DNA from: Rubellimicrobium sp.
GTDB taxonomy: Bacteria > Pseudomonadota > Alphaproteobacteria > Rhodobacterales > Rhodobacteraceae
DNA length: 64,000 nt
NCBI GenBank assembly: GCA_020852925.1
Contig: JADYZU010000028.1
Coordinates: 62,001 to 126,000 of the forward strand
Direction: 5' to 3'
In this document: in pieces, positions 42,002-51,655 of the stretch
Layout: each line of letters starts with the position of its first letter
Position numbering within the stretch: position 1 is the first letter of the stretch
Notes under the pieces: generated by a model
Database searches by the model: none
What the model was told of the DNA's origin: nothing
What the model saw: the letters and a program-made list of their open reading frames with translations, nothing else
Program-made: the position numbers and the translations under genes

Positions 42002-42874
42002 TCAATCCGGGATGCGGTATTCGACGATCTCGGTGCGCTGGAACCAGTTCTGGTTGTCGTCCGCCACCAGTGTGAGGCGGATGCCCTGCCCGTCGCTCCA
42101 GACCGCGATCCCCTCGAGATTGTCGTGCACGCCGACCGTGGTCTGGAGGTGTTCGCGTTCGTCCCCGCCGTTCAGGTCGAAGCTGCGCACCCGGCTGCGA
42201 AAGCCGATGCCGGCAAAGTCGCGTTCAAGCAGGTAAAGCCGCCCGTCGGGGCCGATGTCGGCGCCCACCGCCAGAAACGCCCCGCGTCGCGGGATCGTGA
42301 AGGCGATGTCCCAGGCGCCGTCGCGGAAACGGTAGACCGGAAAGGGGCGGTCGGCGCGACCGGACCGTTCGGGCAGGGTGTAGATCGCGCCATCCCGCCC
42401 GATGGCCAGCGATTCAAGCGCGGCATTGGGCTGCATCTGCGCGAAATCCGGGTGGCGGGGCAACAGCGACGGCGTGCCGTGCAGCCCGTCCTGCCGGCGC
42501 ACCCGGGCATCCCCCTCGAAACTGATGTAGATGGTCCCGTCCGGGCCAAGGGCCAGTCCCTCGCTGTCGCCCTGCGACCGCGACATCGGCCGCCCGTTCC
42601 GGTCGGTGATCGCCGCCCGGTCCGTCACCTCGATCCCCGTGACCAGCCCGGCCGCATCGCGCAGGATCAGCCCCTGCACCAGCAACGCCCGGTCCGACAG
42701 GAACAGGGCCGACACGCCGTCATCCCCGATCTCGAGACCCGACAGCCCGGCGATGTCACCCCGGCCGGCGGTCCAGGTGAAACTGCCCAGCAGCACCGCA
42801 TCGCCGGCCTGCACCAGGGCGGCAACAAGGGCCAGGCCGGCCGCGAGGGCGGCAGAGAGAACGGGAGGACGCAT
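42002..42874 (-). CDS. Secreted esterase-like/phytase-like beta-propeller protein
   Basis: A 290-residue exported protein with signal peptide ([20 protein letters not shown], cleavage near VQA). The mature part matches the 'esterase-like activity of phytase' family: [57 protein letters not shown] and [25 protein letters not shown] blades (quoted in part). These form a periplasmic propeller; the enzymatic role is unproven for most members. It follows mepA by three bases, suggesting one transcript with mepA and the MFS gene. Confidence 0.85.
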   Translation of the reverse strand: MRPPVLSAALAAGLALVAALVQAGDAVLLGSFTWTAGRGDIAGLSGLEIGDDGVSALFLSDRALLVQGLILRDAAGLVTGIEVTDRAAITDRNGRPMSRSQGDSEGLALGPDGTIYISFEGDARVRRQDGLHGTPSLLPRHPDFAQMQPNAALESLAIGRDGAIYTLPERSGRADRPFPVYRFRDGAWDIAFTIPRRGAFLAVGADIGPDGRLYLLERDFAGIGFRSRVRSFDLNGGDEREHLQTTVGVHDNLEGIAVWSDGQGIRLTLVADDNQNWFQRTEIVEYRIPD

Positions 42875-42877
42875 CGC

Positions 42878-43834
42878 TCAGTTGCTGTCGAGCACGGCCC
42901 GGCACTGTGCCGGCAGTTCGCCCATGGTCAGGGGCGCGCGCGGCGGCGGCGGCGGGGGCGCGTCGGGATCGGGCGGCGGCGGGTTGAGGATGTTGTTCAC
43001 CCACTCCTGCGCCTCGGCGCACCCATCGCCCGCGGGCACCGGATCCTGCGCCACGCAGGTGGGATCGCCGGCCGGACAGGCAAGGCGGACGTGGAAATGG
43101 GTGTTGTGCCCCGAGAGCGGCCGGATCTTGCTCAGCCACGACCGGTCGCCGGTCGCATTCGCGCACATCGCCACCTTGGCGCCCGCAAAGACGAAGATCC
43201 GCTCGACTCGGGGATCCATCGCGGCCTGACGCAGGATCGCCTCGTGCTGCGGGGTCCAGTTCGCGTTGGTGAAGGCGCCGCCCTGCCGGTCCATGGCAAT
43301 CGAGGAGATGCTCTCGCGCTCGTCACGGCTGAGGTTCAGGCGCGCGGGCGGCAGCATCCAGATATCGGCATCAAGCCCGACCTGATGGCTTGCGTGGCCG
43401 GTGAGGGCAGGACCGCCGCGCGGCTGGCCCAGATCGCCGATATAAAGCCCCTGCCAGCCGGGCTGCGTGGCGGCAAAACGCGACAGATCCTGAAGGAAAC
43501 CGATCAGTTCCGGCGTCCCCCAGTTGCGGTTGCGCGACAGCCGCATCGCCTGCCAGGTGGCGCCGGTCTCGGGCATCTCGACCGCCCCGGCCAGGCAGCC
43601 GCGCGAATAGAAGCCGATGGCCCGCGACTCCTGCGCCGAAGGTCCGGGCACCGCCCCGAACAGGTTGCGGGCGACGCGTGTATCGCCCGCGTTCTGCGCC
43701 GACAGCCGCGCCAGCACCTGATCCGGGCTTTCGCGCGCATCCGCAGCGCGCGGCGCGGCCGCAGGCGCGCCCCCGCCCCCCCCGCAGGAGCCAAGCAGAA
43801 GGACAAGCGCAAGCGCGGCGATGGGGCGGATCAT
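42878..43834 (-). CDS. mepA: Penicillin-insensitive murein endopeptidase
   Basis: Periplasmic metallopeptidase that cleaves D-Ala-mDAP cross-links in peptidoglycan. It has 318 residues. The N-terminus MIRPIAALALVLLLGSCGGG is a lipoprotein signal with LGSC lipobox. Zinc and substrate residues sit in LTGHASHQVGLDADIWML and LSGHNTHFHVRLACPAGD. The C-terminus adds a proline-rich stretch (NPPPPDPDAPPPPPP) and a short cysteine-containing tail not found in E. coli MepA. The start overlaps the end of the MFS gene by four bases. Confidence 0.93.
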   Translation of the reverse strand: MIRPIAALALVLLLGSCGGGGGAPAAAPRAADARESPDQVLARLSAQNAGDTRVARNLFGAVPGPSAQESRAIGFYSRGCLAGAVEMPETGATWQAMRLSRNRNWGTPELIGFLQDLSRFAATQPGWQGLYIGDLGQPRGGPALTGHASHQVGLDADIWMLPPARLNLSRDERESISSIAMDRQGGAFTNANWTPQHEAILRQAAMDPRVERIFVFAGAKVAMCANATGDRSWLSKIRPLSGHNTHFHVRLACPAGDPTCVAQDPVPAGDGCAEAQEWVNNILNPPPPDPDAPPPPPPRAPLTMGELPAQCRAVLDSN

Positions 43835-45195
43835 GCGGGTCTCTCTCCGTCGCGGTCGACGAAGCGTAGCAGCAAAAGCCCCAGAAGGAAAAGCACGATC
43901 ACCGGCGCCACTCCCAGTCGCACCGATCCGGTCGCCGCCGTGGCCAGCGTCACCAGCGCCGGCGCAAGAAAGGCCGTGGCCTTGCCGGTCAAGGCAAAGA
44001 GGCCGAAGGCCTCGGCCGGGCGGGCGGGATCGGCGTGGCGGATCATCATGGTCCGGCTGGCGGCATAGACCGAACCGCCGGCCCCGCCGATGGCCGCGCC
44101 GCACAGGTAGAAGACGAGATCGGGAATGACCGATCCCTCGGCCAGCGGCAGGCCGAAGATCTGGTCGCGTGACATGCCGACGACCACCGCACTCACCACG
44201 ATCAGCGCCCAGACCGAGGCCACGATCACCGGCTTTGGCCCGAATTTCGCGTCATGAAGGCCGCCGATCCAGGTCACGACCGCCGCCGTGATGGCGCCGA
44301 CGATCCCGAAGATGCCGATCTGGATGATCGACCAGCCCAGCACAAGCGCGGCATAGACCCCGCCGATGGCATAGATGCCGTTCAGCGCATCGCGGTAGAG
44401 CATCGACGACACGAGGAACGCCCCGAGCGACCGGCGCTGCCGCAGCGAGGCGATGGTGGCCCACAACTCGTGCACCACGCGCCCGATGGTCGGCGGAACG
44501 TCCGCGCGGGCGGCCGGTTCGCGCACCCAGAGGAAGAAGGGGATCATGAACACCGCACACCAGATCGCGGTAAAGGGCCCCACCGCGCGCGTTCCCTCGC
44601 GCAGCGCCGGGTCGAGGCCAAAGGCCGGTGCCTGCCCCAGAAGCGTCACCCCCGCGCTGTTCTCGGCCAGAAGCAGCAGCATCAGCGCCAGCGCGACGAC
44701 GCCCCCCCAATAGCCGAACGCCGCCCCCGACCCCGAGATGCGCCCGACCGTGCGCTCGTCGCCAAGCGAGGGCAGGATCGCGTTCGAGACATTGATCCCC
44801 CCCTCGGCCGCGAAGAACCCGACCGAAAAGAGGACCAGCACAAGATAAAGCCCGGTCCCGTCCGGCAGCAGGAACCACATCGACCAGGCGGCAAGGATGT
44901 AGATGGCGCCGAAGGCGGCGATCCACGGGATCTTGCGCCCCGAGGCATCGGCCCAGGCGCCGATGAAGGGCGCGGTGACGGCGATGACAAGGCCCGTGAC
45001 GGTCTGGCCCAGGGTCCACAGGCTCTGGGCCCGGGCGTCGGCCAGATCAGGCGCCATCCCGCCTTGCATGAAATGCCCGGACGCGACCGCGGCGAAATAG
45101 GGACCGAACACGAAGGTCAGCCCGAGGGTGAAATAGGGTTGCTGCGCCCAGTCGAAGAACATCCAGCCCCAGATGCGGCGCCGTTCGCTGATCAT
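43831..45195 (-). CDS. MFS transporter, UMF1/Atg22-like
   Basis: Membrane transporter of 454 residues with about twelve helices. The N-terminus RRIWGWMFFDWAQQPYFTLG is the signature of the UMF1 (YxiO/Atg22-like) group. Other marks are GAWADASGRKIPWI in the first cytoplasmic loop and SRTMMIRHADPARPAEAFGLFA late in the protein. Some relatives export amino acids from vacuoles in fungi; bacterial substrates are unknown. First gene of a three-gene minus-strand set with mepA and the phytase-like protein. Confidence 0.9.
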   Translation of the reverse strand: MISERRRIWGWMFFDWAQQPYFTLGLTFVFGPYFAAVASGHFMQGGMAPDLADARAQSLWTLGQTVTGLVIAVTAPFIGAWADASGRKIPWIAAFGAIYILAAWSMWFLLPDGTGLYLVLVLFSVGFFAAEGGINVSNAILPSLGDERTVGRISGSGAAFGYWGGVVALALMLLLLAENSAGVTLLGQAPAFGLDPALREGTRAVGPFTAIWCAVFMIPFFLWVREPAARADVPPTIGRVVHELWATIASLRQRRSLGAFLVSSMLYRDALNGIYAIGGVYAALVLGWSIIQIGIFGIVGAITAAVVTWIGGLHDAKFGPKPVIVASVWALIVVSAVVVGMSRDQIFGLPLAEGSVIPDLVFYLCGAAIGGAGGSVYAASRTMMIRHADPARPAEAFGLFALTGKATAFLAPALVTLATAATGSVRLGVAPVIVLFLLGLLLLRFVDRDGERPA

Positions 45196-45269
45196 GCCCT
45201 GTCCCCCTTGGGCCTGCCCCCATGGGCCTGCCCCGCAGCAATGCCGAAAAGCGCCGGGGAGGCAAGCGT

Positions 45270-45812
45270 TCAGTCCGCGTCCCGCATCGGCGGCCAGGGC
45301 CGGGTGGCATCGGCCGCGACCCAGGCGGCAACCCAGTCCGGCATCGGCGGCGAGGCGGGATCCTGTCCCATCGCCGCGAGCACGCGGGCGGGCGGCAAGA
45401 CTCCGTCAGGCCCGGTGATCGCCGCCCGCAACAGCGCATGCCCCGCGCATTCGCCATCGACCTTCCACAGCGACTGGTCCGAATAGAGAAAGCGCCCGTC
45501 CCAGCACAGGCCGCGGCTGCGCATGGTCAGCCTCTCGAACACATGCACCCGGCGGCGCCAGCGCACCGAGGCCCCGGCAATCACCATCGCCCAGCCATTC
45601 GCGCGCAGCACCTTCATGAGCCCCATGCGCCGCGCCATCGGCAACCGCCCCAGATCATAGAGCGTGAGCGTGCGGCCGTTGTTCAGTTCGCGCCACATGT
45701 CGATATCGACCGGCCAGCACAGATGCCGGCTTTCGTGCGTATCGGTGACGGCCAGCGGCGCATCGTTGCGATGGCGCCAGAGTTGCCAGCCCAGACGAAG
45801 GAACGGATACAT
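45270..45812 (-). CDS. Acyl-CoA thioesterase-like hotdog protein (Them6/4HBT type)
   Basis: A 180-residue protein; the ATG at 45812 gives MYPFLRLGWQLWRHR. DTHESRHLCWPVDIDMWREL followed by NGRTLTLYDLGRLPMARRMG is the pattern of thioesterase-like hotdog proteins related to Them6/DSCD75, including the N-terminal membrane-facing segment. RRVHVFERLTMRSRGLCWDG and FLYSDQSLWKVDGE form the second beta half. Function is presumed acyl-CoA thioester hydrolysis; substrate unknown. It stands alone between the MFS gene and the divergent YggT gene. CCGGGGG/CCCCCGG (45894-45919) forms a hairpin in its upstream region. Confidence 0.78.
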   Translation of the reverse strand: MYPFLRLGWQLWRHRNDAPLAVTDTHESRHLCWPVDIDMWRELNNGRTLTLYDLGRLPMARRMGLMKVLRANGWAMVIAGASVRWRRRVHVFERLTMRSRGLCWDGRFLYSDQSLWKVDGECAGHALLRAAITGPDGVLPPARVLAAMGQDPASPPMPDWVAAWVAADATRPWPPMRDAD

Positions 45813-45949
45813 GAAAGGCACCGCCGGGGTTCGTTGACCTGCGCAAGCCATTGCCCCGGCCCGCGCCCCGGTTCAACCCGTGACGCCGGGTCGCCGGGGG
45901 ATTGTCCTTCGGCCCCCGGACCACTAGGTGAGGGCGCGATGCGGCAAGG

Positions 45950-46246
45950 ATGCACGACATGCTGACGATCCTCCAGACCCTCCTGATGGTGCTGTCCATC
46001 GCGCAATTCCTGGTGCTTGCGCATTTCATCATGTCGTGGCTGATCGGATTTCAGGTGCTGAACCTGCGCCAGCCTGTGGTGGCGCAGGTCTGGCAGGGCC
46101 TGAACCGGGTGCTCGAGCCGCTCTATGGCCCGATCCGCCGCATCCTGCCGGACATGGGCGGCATCGACCTGTCACCCATCGTCGTGCTCATCGGGATCTA
46201 TGCCCTCGAGCGGCTGATCACCAACAACATGCCGGCCTTCATCTAG
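45950..46246 (+). CDS. YggT-family small membrane protein
   Basis: A 98-residue protein with two hydrophobic helices, MLTILQTLLMVLSIAQFLVL and the C-terminal SPIVVLIGIYALERLI, around the family motif LNRVLEPLYGPIRRILP-x-MGGIDLSP. YggT proteins affect osmotic tolerance, cell division or protein insertion in different bacteria; the role here is unknown. Its stop codon overlaps the stop of the facing TauE/SafE gene through a shared CTAG. Confidence 0.92.
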   Translation: MHDMLTILQTLLMVLSIAQFLVLAHFIMSWLIGFQVLNLRQPVVAQVWQGLNRVLEPLYGPIRRILPDMGGIDLSPIVVLIGIYALERLITNNMPAFI

Positions 46247-47007
46247 CCCCGGAGATCCCACAGCAGCCGCAGCGCAAGCAGCGTCGATGTGGTGACAAGC
46301 AGCGGCTTGATGATCCTGGCGCCTCGCCGCATCGCCAGCCGGGACCCGAATGCGGCCCCCGCGATCTGCGCCGCCCCCATGGCAAGGCCGGTCACCCACC
46401 AGGGCGAGGCTACAAGGGCAAAGGCCACGAGCCCGCCCACATTCGAGGCCAGGTTGAGAAGCTTCGTATGCGCGGTGGCCCGCAGGACGCCGTAACCCGC
46501 CAGCGTGACGAACCCCAGCATGTAGAACGACCCCGCCCCGGGACCGATCAGCCCGTCATAGAACCCCGCCGCAGACACCACGCCCAGCGTGAAAGCCCCG
46601 GGACCAAGGCGCGCGACCCGGTCGCGATCGTCAAGACCGGGCTTCAGCGCGAAAAAGAGCGCGATGCCGATGAGGACAACCGGCAGCGCCGCCCGGATCA
46701 GACCGACCGGCAGCGCACTGGTCAGGAACGCGCCCGCGACCGAGGCAGAAAAGGCCACAAGGGCCGCGCGCCATTGCCGGCGCAGATCCACATGCCCGGC
46801 GCGGGCATAGCTGGCGGCAGCCGCCCCGGCGCCGAACAGGCCCTGAAGCTTGTTCGTGGCCAGCGCCGTGACGGGATTGGCCCCCGCCAGCAGCAGCACC
46901 GGCACGGTGATGAGCCCGCCCCCCCCGGCGATGGAATCGACAAAGCCCGCCACAAAGGCCGCGATCACCAGAAGGGCCAGGATCTCGATCGCCACCTCGA
47001 ACGCCAT
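46243..47007 (-). CDS. TauE/SafE-family sulfite/organic anion exporter
   Basis: Inner-membrane protein of 254 residues. The ATG at 47007 gives MAFEVAIEILALLVIAAFVA; earlier in-frame codons would read back into the serB region. FVDSIAGGGGLITVPVLLLAG and its repeat GFYDGLIGPGAGSFYMLGFV are the two family motifs in the internally duplicated fold. NKLQGLFGAGAAA and KLLNLASNVGGLVAF are also typical. Proteins of this group move sulfite, sulfoacetate or similar anions outward. No sulfur genes are adjacent, so the substrate is unknown. Confidence 0.9.
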   Translation of the reverse strand: MAFEVAIEILALLVIAAFVAGFVDSIAGGGGLITVPVLLLAGANPVTALATNKLQGLFGAGAAAASYARAGHVDLRRQWRAALVAFSASVAGAFLTSALPVGLIRAALPVVLIGIALFFALKPGLDDRDRVARLGPGAFTLGVVSAAGFYDGLIGPGAGSFYMLGFVTLAGYGVLRATAHTKLLNLASNVGGLVAFALVASPWWVTGLAMGAAQIAGAAFGSRLAMRRGARIIKPLLVTTSTLLALRLLWDLRG

Positions 47008-47023
47008 GCCCGCCTCCGGCCCG

Positions 47024-47890
47024 TCAGGAAATGAAATCCGCCCGGGCGTAGCCCTGAAGGAAGAGCAGCGCCGACAGATCGGCATGGTTGACCCGCACGC
47101 GCACCCGTTCCTGCAAGGCGGGCTTGCCATGAAGCGCAACCCCTGTGCCGGCGGCCAGCAGCATCGGCAGGTCGTTCATCCCGTCACCGACGGCCAGCGC
47201 CTCGGCAAGGGCGATGCCCTCGCGGGCGGCGATCTCGGCCAACGCGTCGCGCTTCGCTTCGCGCCCGAGGATCGGCTCGGCCACTTCGCCGGTCAGGCGC
47301 CCGCCCTCGGCAAGCAGGACGTTGGCCCGCGTCTCGTGAAAGCCGAGTCTGGCGCCGATCGGGCCGGCAAAGGCGGTGAACCCGCCCGAGACCAGGGCAC
47401 AATGCGCCCCGTTCGCCTTCATCGTCGCCACAAGTTCGCGCCCGCCGGGCATGAGCGTGATACGGGTCGCAAGAACCCTGTCGATGACCCCGGCCTCAAG
47501 TCCGCGCAACAGCGCCACCCGTTCGCGAAGCGCGCCCTCGAAGCCGATCTCGCCGTTCATCGCCCGGGCGGTGATCGCCGCCACATGGGCACCCACGCCG
47601 GCCTCGTCGGCCAGTTCGTCGATGCACTCCTGCGCGATCATGGTCGAATCCATGTCGGCGATGAGCAACCTTTTCCGGCGGCCGGCGGCAGGTTGCACGA
47701 TCAGGTCGATGCCCTGATCCTGAAGTTCCTGCCAGCGTTGACCGGCATCGCCGGGAAGGACCGGCAGGTCGAATTCCGCCGCCTCTCTGGGCGAGAGCCA
47801 GCGCGCGTCGCCGCCTTGCCAATGCGCGCGCAGGCCCTCGAGCGTGGTCGGGTCAAGGGCCCCGGGGCTGACAAGCGAGGCGATGAACAT
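47024..47890 (-). CDS. serB: Phosphoserine phosphatase
   Basis: Last step of serine synthesis, hydrolysing phosphoserine. It has 288 residues. The HAD nucleophile motif is LIADMDSTMIAQECIDELAD, motif II Ser in LVSGGFTAFA, and motif III/IV in KRDALAEIAAREG and AVGDGMNDLPMLLAAG. The N-terminal 70 residues form the ACT-like part found in longer SerB proteins. Divergent from serC-serA across a 253-base region with palindromic elements, so all three serine genes may be controlled together. Confidence 0.95.
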   Translation of the reverse strand: MFIASLVSPGALDPTTLEGLRAHWQGGDARWLSPREAAEFDLPVLPGDAGQRWQELQDQGIDLIVQPAAGRRKRLLIADMDSTMIAQECIDELADEAGVGAHVAAITARAMNGEIGFEGALRERVALLRGLEAGVIDRVLATRITLMPGGRELVATMKANGAHCALVSGGFTAFAGPIGARLGFHETRANVLLAEGGRLTGEVAEPILGREAKRDALAEIAAREGIALAEALAVGDGMNDLPMLLAAGTGVALHGKPALQERVRVRVNHADLSALLFLQGYARADFIS

Positions 47891-47970
47891 GGTGAACTCC
47901 GGGCCAGGGCTTCGGGCGAGGCATGCGCCAGTTGCCCCCCGGGGACAAGGCGTTCCGGTGTCACCGCATG

Positions 47971-48025
47971 ACAGAATGCGTTTTTCTCGAAAAACGCGAT
48001 TCCCGTGCTTTTCGCGAAAAGCACG
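47971..48025 (+). ncRNA. Palindromic leader element upstream of serC, probably the serC motif
   Basis: Two inverted repeats stand in tandem. The first pairs GCGTTTTT (47978-47985) with AAAAACGC (47990-47997), extended by GAAT/ATTC with one bulge. The second is a 22-bp perfect palindrome with arm CGTGCTTTTCG (48004-48014). Both share the core TTTTCnCGAAAA, and their centres are 27 bases apart. A conserved RNA element called the serC motif has been described upstream of serC-serA in alphaproteobacteria; position and two-hairpin form fit. The shared core would equally suit paired protein-binding sites for the divergent serB and serC promoters. Confidence 0.6.
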
Positions 48026-48143
48026 AAGCGACCGGCCGATTCCGGGGCGGGACGATTTGCCGCTTGTGCAGCATCCGGCGCTGCCTTAGCACTGACGGCG
48101 GGACACGCCCCCCCAACGGGGCGCGATTATCTGGAAGGGTAGC

Positions 48144-49295
48144 ATGACCACGACCCCAAGACCGGCCGCGCGGCCGGACAACCCGCGCTTCTCGTCCGGC
48201 CCCTGTGCCAAGATCCCCGGATTCACCCTCGACATGCTTGCCGGTGCGCCCCTTGGCCGGTCGCATCGTTCAGCCCTGGGCAAAGGCAGGCTGCGCGAGG
48301 CCATCGACCTGACCCGCGACGTGCTGCGTGTGCCGCCCGAATGGCGCATCGGCATCGTTCCCGCCTCGGACACCGGCGCGGTCGAGATGGCGCTCTGGTC
48401 GCTTCTGGGCGCGCGCGGGGTCGAGATGCTCGCGTGGGAGAGTTTCGGCGAAGGCTGGATCACGGATGTGGTGAAGCAGCTTGGCCTCGATCCGCTCGTC
48501 CGTCGCGCCGAATACGGGCATCTGCCCGATCTGGCCGCGGTCGATTTCGGCAATGACGTGGTCTTCACCTGGAACGGCACCACCTCGGGCGTGCGGGTGC
48601 CCGACGGCGACTGGATCGCCGCCGATCGCGAGGGGCTGACCATCTGCGATGCCACCTCGGCCGCCTTTGCGATGGACCTGCCCTGGGACCGGCTCGATGT
48701 CACGACCTTCTCCTGGCAGAAGGCGCTGGGCGGCGAGGGGGCGCATGGCGTCATCATCCTCTCGCCCCGTGCCGTTCGGCGCCTCGAGAGTTACCGGCCC
48801 GCCTGGCCCCTGCCCAAGATCTTCCGCCTGACCAAGGGGGGCAAGCTGATCGAGGGAATCTTCGAGGGCGAGACGATCAACACGCCCTCGATGCTCTGTG
48901 TCGAGGATTACCTCGTCGCGCTGAAATGGGCGCAGGGGATCGGCGGCCTGCCCGCGCTGATCGCGCGCAGCGAGGCGAATGCGAAGGTCATCGCCGATTT
49001 CGTCGCCGCGCGCGACTGGATCGCGAATCTGGCCGCGGATCCGGCCACCGCCTCCTGCACTTCGGTCTGCCTGCGCTTTGCCGATCCACGGATCGGCGAC
49101 GGGGCGGCCTTTGCCAAAGCGGTGGCCAGGCGGCTCGAGGCCGAGGGCGTGGCCCTTGACATCGGCGCCTACCGCGACGCGCCGCCGGGGCTGCGCATCT
49201 GGTGCGGCTCGACCGTCGAGACCGCGGATGTCGCCGCCCTCATGCCGTGGATCGACTGGGCCTTTGCCACGGAAATCGCGGCGCTCCGGGCCTGA
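48144..49295 (+). CDS. serC: Phosphoserine aminotransferase
   Basis: PLP enzyme converting 3-phosphohydroxypyruvate to phosphoserine. It has 383 residues, typical of the alphaproteobacterial form. [17 protein letters not shown] and [17 protein letters not shown] mark the N-terminus. [19 protein letters not shown] and [14 protein letters not shown] follow, the PLP-lysine is in [16 protein letters not shown], and the C-terminal domain contains [20 protein letters not shown] precedes the ATG. Followed by serA after 65 bases, so probably one transcript. Confidence 0.96.
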   Translation: MTTTPRPAARPDNPRFSSGPCAKIPGFTLDMLAGAPLGRSHRSALGKGRLREAIDLTRDVLRVPPEWRIGIVPASDTGAVEMALWSLLGARGVEMLAWESFGEGWITDVVKQLGLDPLVRRAEYGHLPDLAAVDFGNDVVFTWNGTTSGVRVPDGDWIAADREGLTICDATSAAFAMDLPWDRLDVTTFSWQKALGGEGAHGVIILSPRAVRRLESYRPAWPLPKIFRLTKGGKLIEGIFEGETINTPSMLCVEDYLVALKWAQGIGGLPALIARSEANAKVIADFVAARDWIANLAADPATASCTSVCLRFADPRIGDGAAFAKAVARRLEAEGVALDIGAYRDAPPGLRIWCGSTVETADVAALMPWIDWAFATEIAALRA

Positions 49296-49360
49296 CCTCC
49301 TGACTTGCCGGCGCCCCGCGGCAGGGGCGCCCCCACCGCATCCCATCGAAGGACAGACAG

Positions 49361-50956
49361 ATGGCCCCCAGGGTTCTCATCTCGGACGAATTGTCGGACG
49401 CCGCCGTGCAGATCTTTCGCGACCGCGGCATCGAAGTCGATTTCCAGCCCGCTCTCGGCAAGGACAAGGAGGCCCTTCTCGAGGTGATCGGCCGCTATGA
49501 CGGCCTCGCCATCCGCTCGGCCACGAAGGTGAGCGAGAAGGTGATCGCCGCCGCCGGCAGGCTGCGCGTGATCGGTCGCGCGGGGATCGGGGTCGACAAT
49601 GTCGACATCCCGGCCGCGTCGAAGAAGGGCATCATCGTGATGAACACGCCCTTCGGCAATTCGATCACCACCGCCGAACATGCGATCGCGATGATGATGG
49701 CGGTGGCCCGCCAGATCCCCGAGGCGAACGCCTCGACCCAGGCCGGCAAATGGGAAAAATCGCGCTTCATGGGCGTGGAACTGACCGGCAAGACCCTGGG
49801 CGTGATCGGCGCGGGCAATATCGGCTCGATCGTCATCGACCGCGGGCACGGGCTGCGGATGAAGGTGATCGCCTATGATCCCTTCCTCGGGCAGGAGCGG
49901 GCGGACGATCTGAAGGTCGAGAAGGTGGACCTTGACGATCTGCTGGCCCGCGCCGATTTCATCACCCTGCATGTGCCGCTGACCGAGGCCACCCGCAACA
50001 TCCTCAGCCGCGAGCGCCTGTCGCAGACCAAGCCGGGCGTGCGCATCGTCAACTGCGCCCGTGGCGGCCTGATCGACGAGGCGGCGCTGGCCGACCTGCT
50101 GAAATCGGGCCATGTCGCCGGGGCCGCGCTTGATGTGTTCGCGGTCGAGCCGGCAAGGGAAAACGTCCTGTTCGGCCTGCCCGACGTGGTCTGCACCCCG
50201 CATCTGGGCGCGGCCACCACCGAAGCGCAGGAGAATGTGGCCCTGCAGGTGGCCGAGCAGATGTCGGACTATCTGCTGAGCGGGGCGGTGACGAATGCGC
50301 TCAACATGCCTTCGGTCACGGCGGACGAGGCGCGGGTGATGGGGCCGTGGATCCGGCTGGCGGGGCATCTGGGCAATTTCGTCGGACAGATGACGGATGA
50401 GCCGATCAGCGCGGTCAATGTCCTGTTTGACGGGGTGGTGAGCACGATGAACCTGCGCGCCCTTGAATGCGCGGTGGTGGCGGGGATCATGCGCCGCGCG
50501 AATCCGGACGTGAACCTTGTTTCGGCGCCGGTGATCGCCCGCGAACGCGGGATGCAGATTTCCGTCACGCGGCAGGAACAATCCGGCATGTTCGAGGGGT
50601 TCATCAAGGTCACGGTGGTGACGAACCAGCGCGAACGCTCGGTGGCGGGGACCGTGTTCTCGGACGGCAAGCCGCGGTTCATCCAGATCAAGGGGATCAA
50701 TGTCGATGCCGAGGTGGGCGCCCACATGATCTATACCACCAACGACGATTCGCCCGGCGTCATCGGCGCGCTGGGTCAGACCATGGGCGAGAACGGGGTG
50801 AACATCGCCAACTTCACCCTTGGCCGTTCTGCCCGCGGCGGCGAGGCGATCGCCATTCTCCACATCGACGATCCCGTGCCCGACGCGGTGCTGGCGCGTC
50901 TGCGCGCCACCGGCAGGTTCCATCAGGTGACCGCCCTGAGTTTCGACGTGGGGTGA
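49361..50956 (+). CDS. serA: D-3-phosphoglycerate dehydrogenase with C-terminal ACT domain
   Basis: First enzyme of serine synthesis; oxidises 3-phosphoglycerate. It has 531 residues, the long form with an intervening domain and a C-terminal ACT domain. The nucleotide loop is LGVIGAGNIGSIV, the catalytic Arg is in VNCARGGLIDEAALADLL, and the catalytic His is in CTPHLGAATTEAQENV. The ACT part (about residues 455-531) has ITHDD-like TTNDDSPGVIGALGQTMGEN and ISNFT-like VNIANFTLGRS, which in other bacteria binds serine for feedback control. Confidence 0.96.
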   Translation: MAPRVLISDELSDAAVQIFRDRGIEVDFQPALGKDKEALLEVIGRYDGLAIRSATKVSEKVIAAAGRLRVIGRAGIGVDNVDIPAASKKGIIVMNTPFGNSITTAEHAIAMMMAVARQIPEANASTQAGKWEKSRFMGVELTGKTLGVIGAGNIGSIVIDRGHGLRMKVIAYDPFLGQERADDLKVEKVDLDDLLARADFITLHVPLTEATRNILSRERLSQTKPGVRIVNCARGGLIDEAALADLLKSGHVAGAALDVFAVEPARENVLFGLPDVVCTPHLGAATTEAQENVALQVAEQMSDYLLSGAVTNALNMPSVTADEARVMGPWIRLAGHLGNFVGQMTDEPISAVNVLFDGVVSTMNLRALECAVVAGIMRRANPDVNLVSAPVIARERGMQISVTRQEQSGMFEGFIKVTVVTNQRERSVAGTVFSDGKPRFIQIKGINVDAEVGAHMIYTTNDDSPGVIGALGQTMGENGVNIANFTLGRSARGGEAIAILHIDDPVPDAVLARLRATGRFHQVTALSFDVG

Positions 50957-50965
50957 GGGCCGGCC

Positions 50966-50993
50966 GGCAGGGGCGCGGGGCCGCGCCCTTGCC
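50966..50993 (+). terminator. Strong hairpin after serA
   Basis: GGCAGGGGCGCG pairs with CGCGCCCTTGCC, a 12-bp stem with one G-T wobble and a four-base loop, ten bases after the serA stop. No T-tract, but position and strength fit termination of serC-serA. Confidence 0.65.
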
Positions 50994-51050
50994 GCTGGCG
51001 GGCCGAAGGCGCGATGCTTCGGGCGGAAACCGCAGGAATGGGGGCTGATC

Positions 51051-51638
51051 ATGGACCGTGGCGGCGCAAGCGTGGACGAATTTCTGGCCGGGATCACCCG
51101 CTGGCGCGAGGAGGCGGCCGCGCTTTGTGCGCTGCTCGAGGACGAGGGCCTTGCGGGCACGATCAAATGGGGGGCGCCCTGCTATGTCACCACGGGCGGC
51201 AATGTCGCGCTCATCCAGCGGATGAAGGACTATTGCGCGCTGGCCTTCGTGCGGGGGGCGCTGCTTGACGATCCGGCGGGGGTTCTGACCCGGCCCGGCA
51301 CCCACAGGTCGCTGCGCCAGATCCGCCTGCGCTCTCTCTCCGAGATCGAGGCGATGGCGCCGGTGATCCGCGACCATATCCGCCGCGCCATCGCCCTGAC
51401 GCAGGAGGGGCGGCGCATCGCGCCCGTCACGGAGGGCGACATCCCCATGCCCGACGAACTGAACGAGGCGCTGGCCGCCGATCCCGATCTGGCCGGGGCC
51501 TTTGATGCGCTCACGCCGGGGCGGCGGCGGTCATGGATGTTCCATATCGGCGCGGCCCGGCAAAGCGCGACCCGCGATGCACGGATCGCGCGCGGCCGCG
51601 ACCTTCTGCTGTCCGGCCGCGGGCCTGACGGGCGATAG
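51051..51638 (+). CDS. YdeI/OmpD-associated (DUF1801-like) protein
   Basis: Cytoplasmic protein of 195 residues. The first part (WREEAAALCALLEDEGLAG, then IKWGAPCYVTTGGNVALIQ and DYCALAFVRGALLDDPAG) is the DUF1801 fold. The second part (EALAADPDLAGAFDALTPGR, then RRSWMFHIGAARQSATRDAR) is the OmdA/YdeI-type C-terminal helix set. Members are small, widespread and poorly understood; one has been tied to protection from bacteriocins, but that should not be assumed here. Convergent with efp, 17 bases apart. Confidence 0.82.
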   Translation: MDRGGASVDEFLAGITRWREEAAALCALLEDEGLAGTIKWGAPCYVTTGGNVALIQRMKDYCALAFVRGALLDDPAGVLTRPGTHRSLRQIRLRSLSEIEAMAPVIRDHIRRAIALTQEGRRIAPVTEGDIPMPDELNEALAADPDLAGAFDALTPGRRRSWMFHIGAARQSATRDARIARGRDLLLSGRGPDGR

Positions 51639-51655
51639 TCGCGCCGGGGCGGCGC

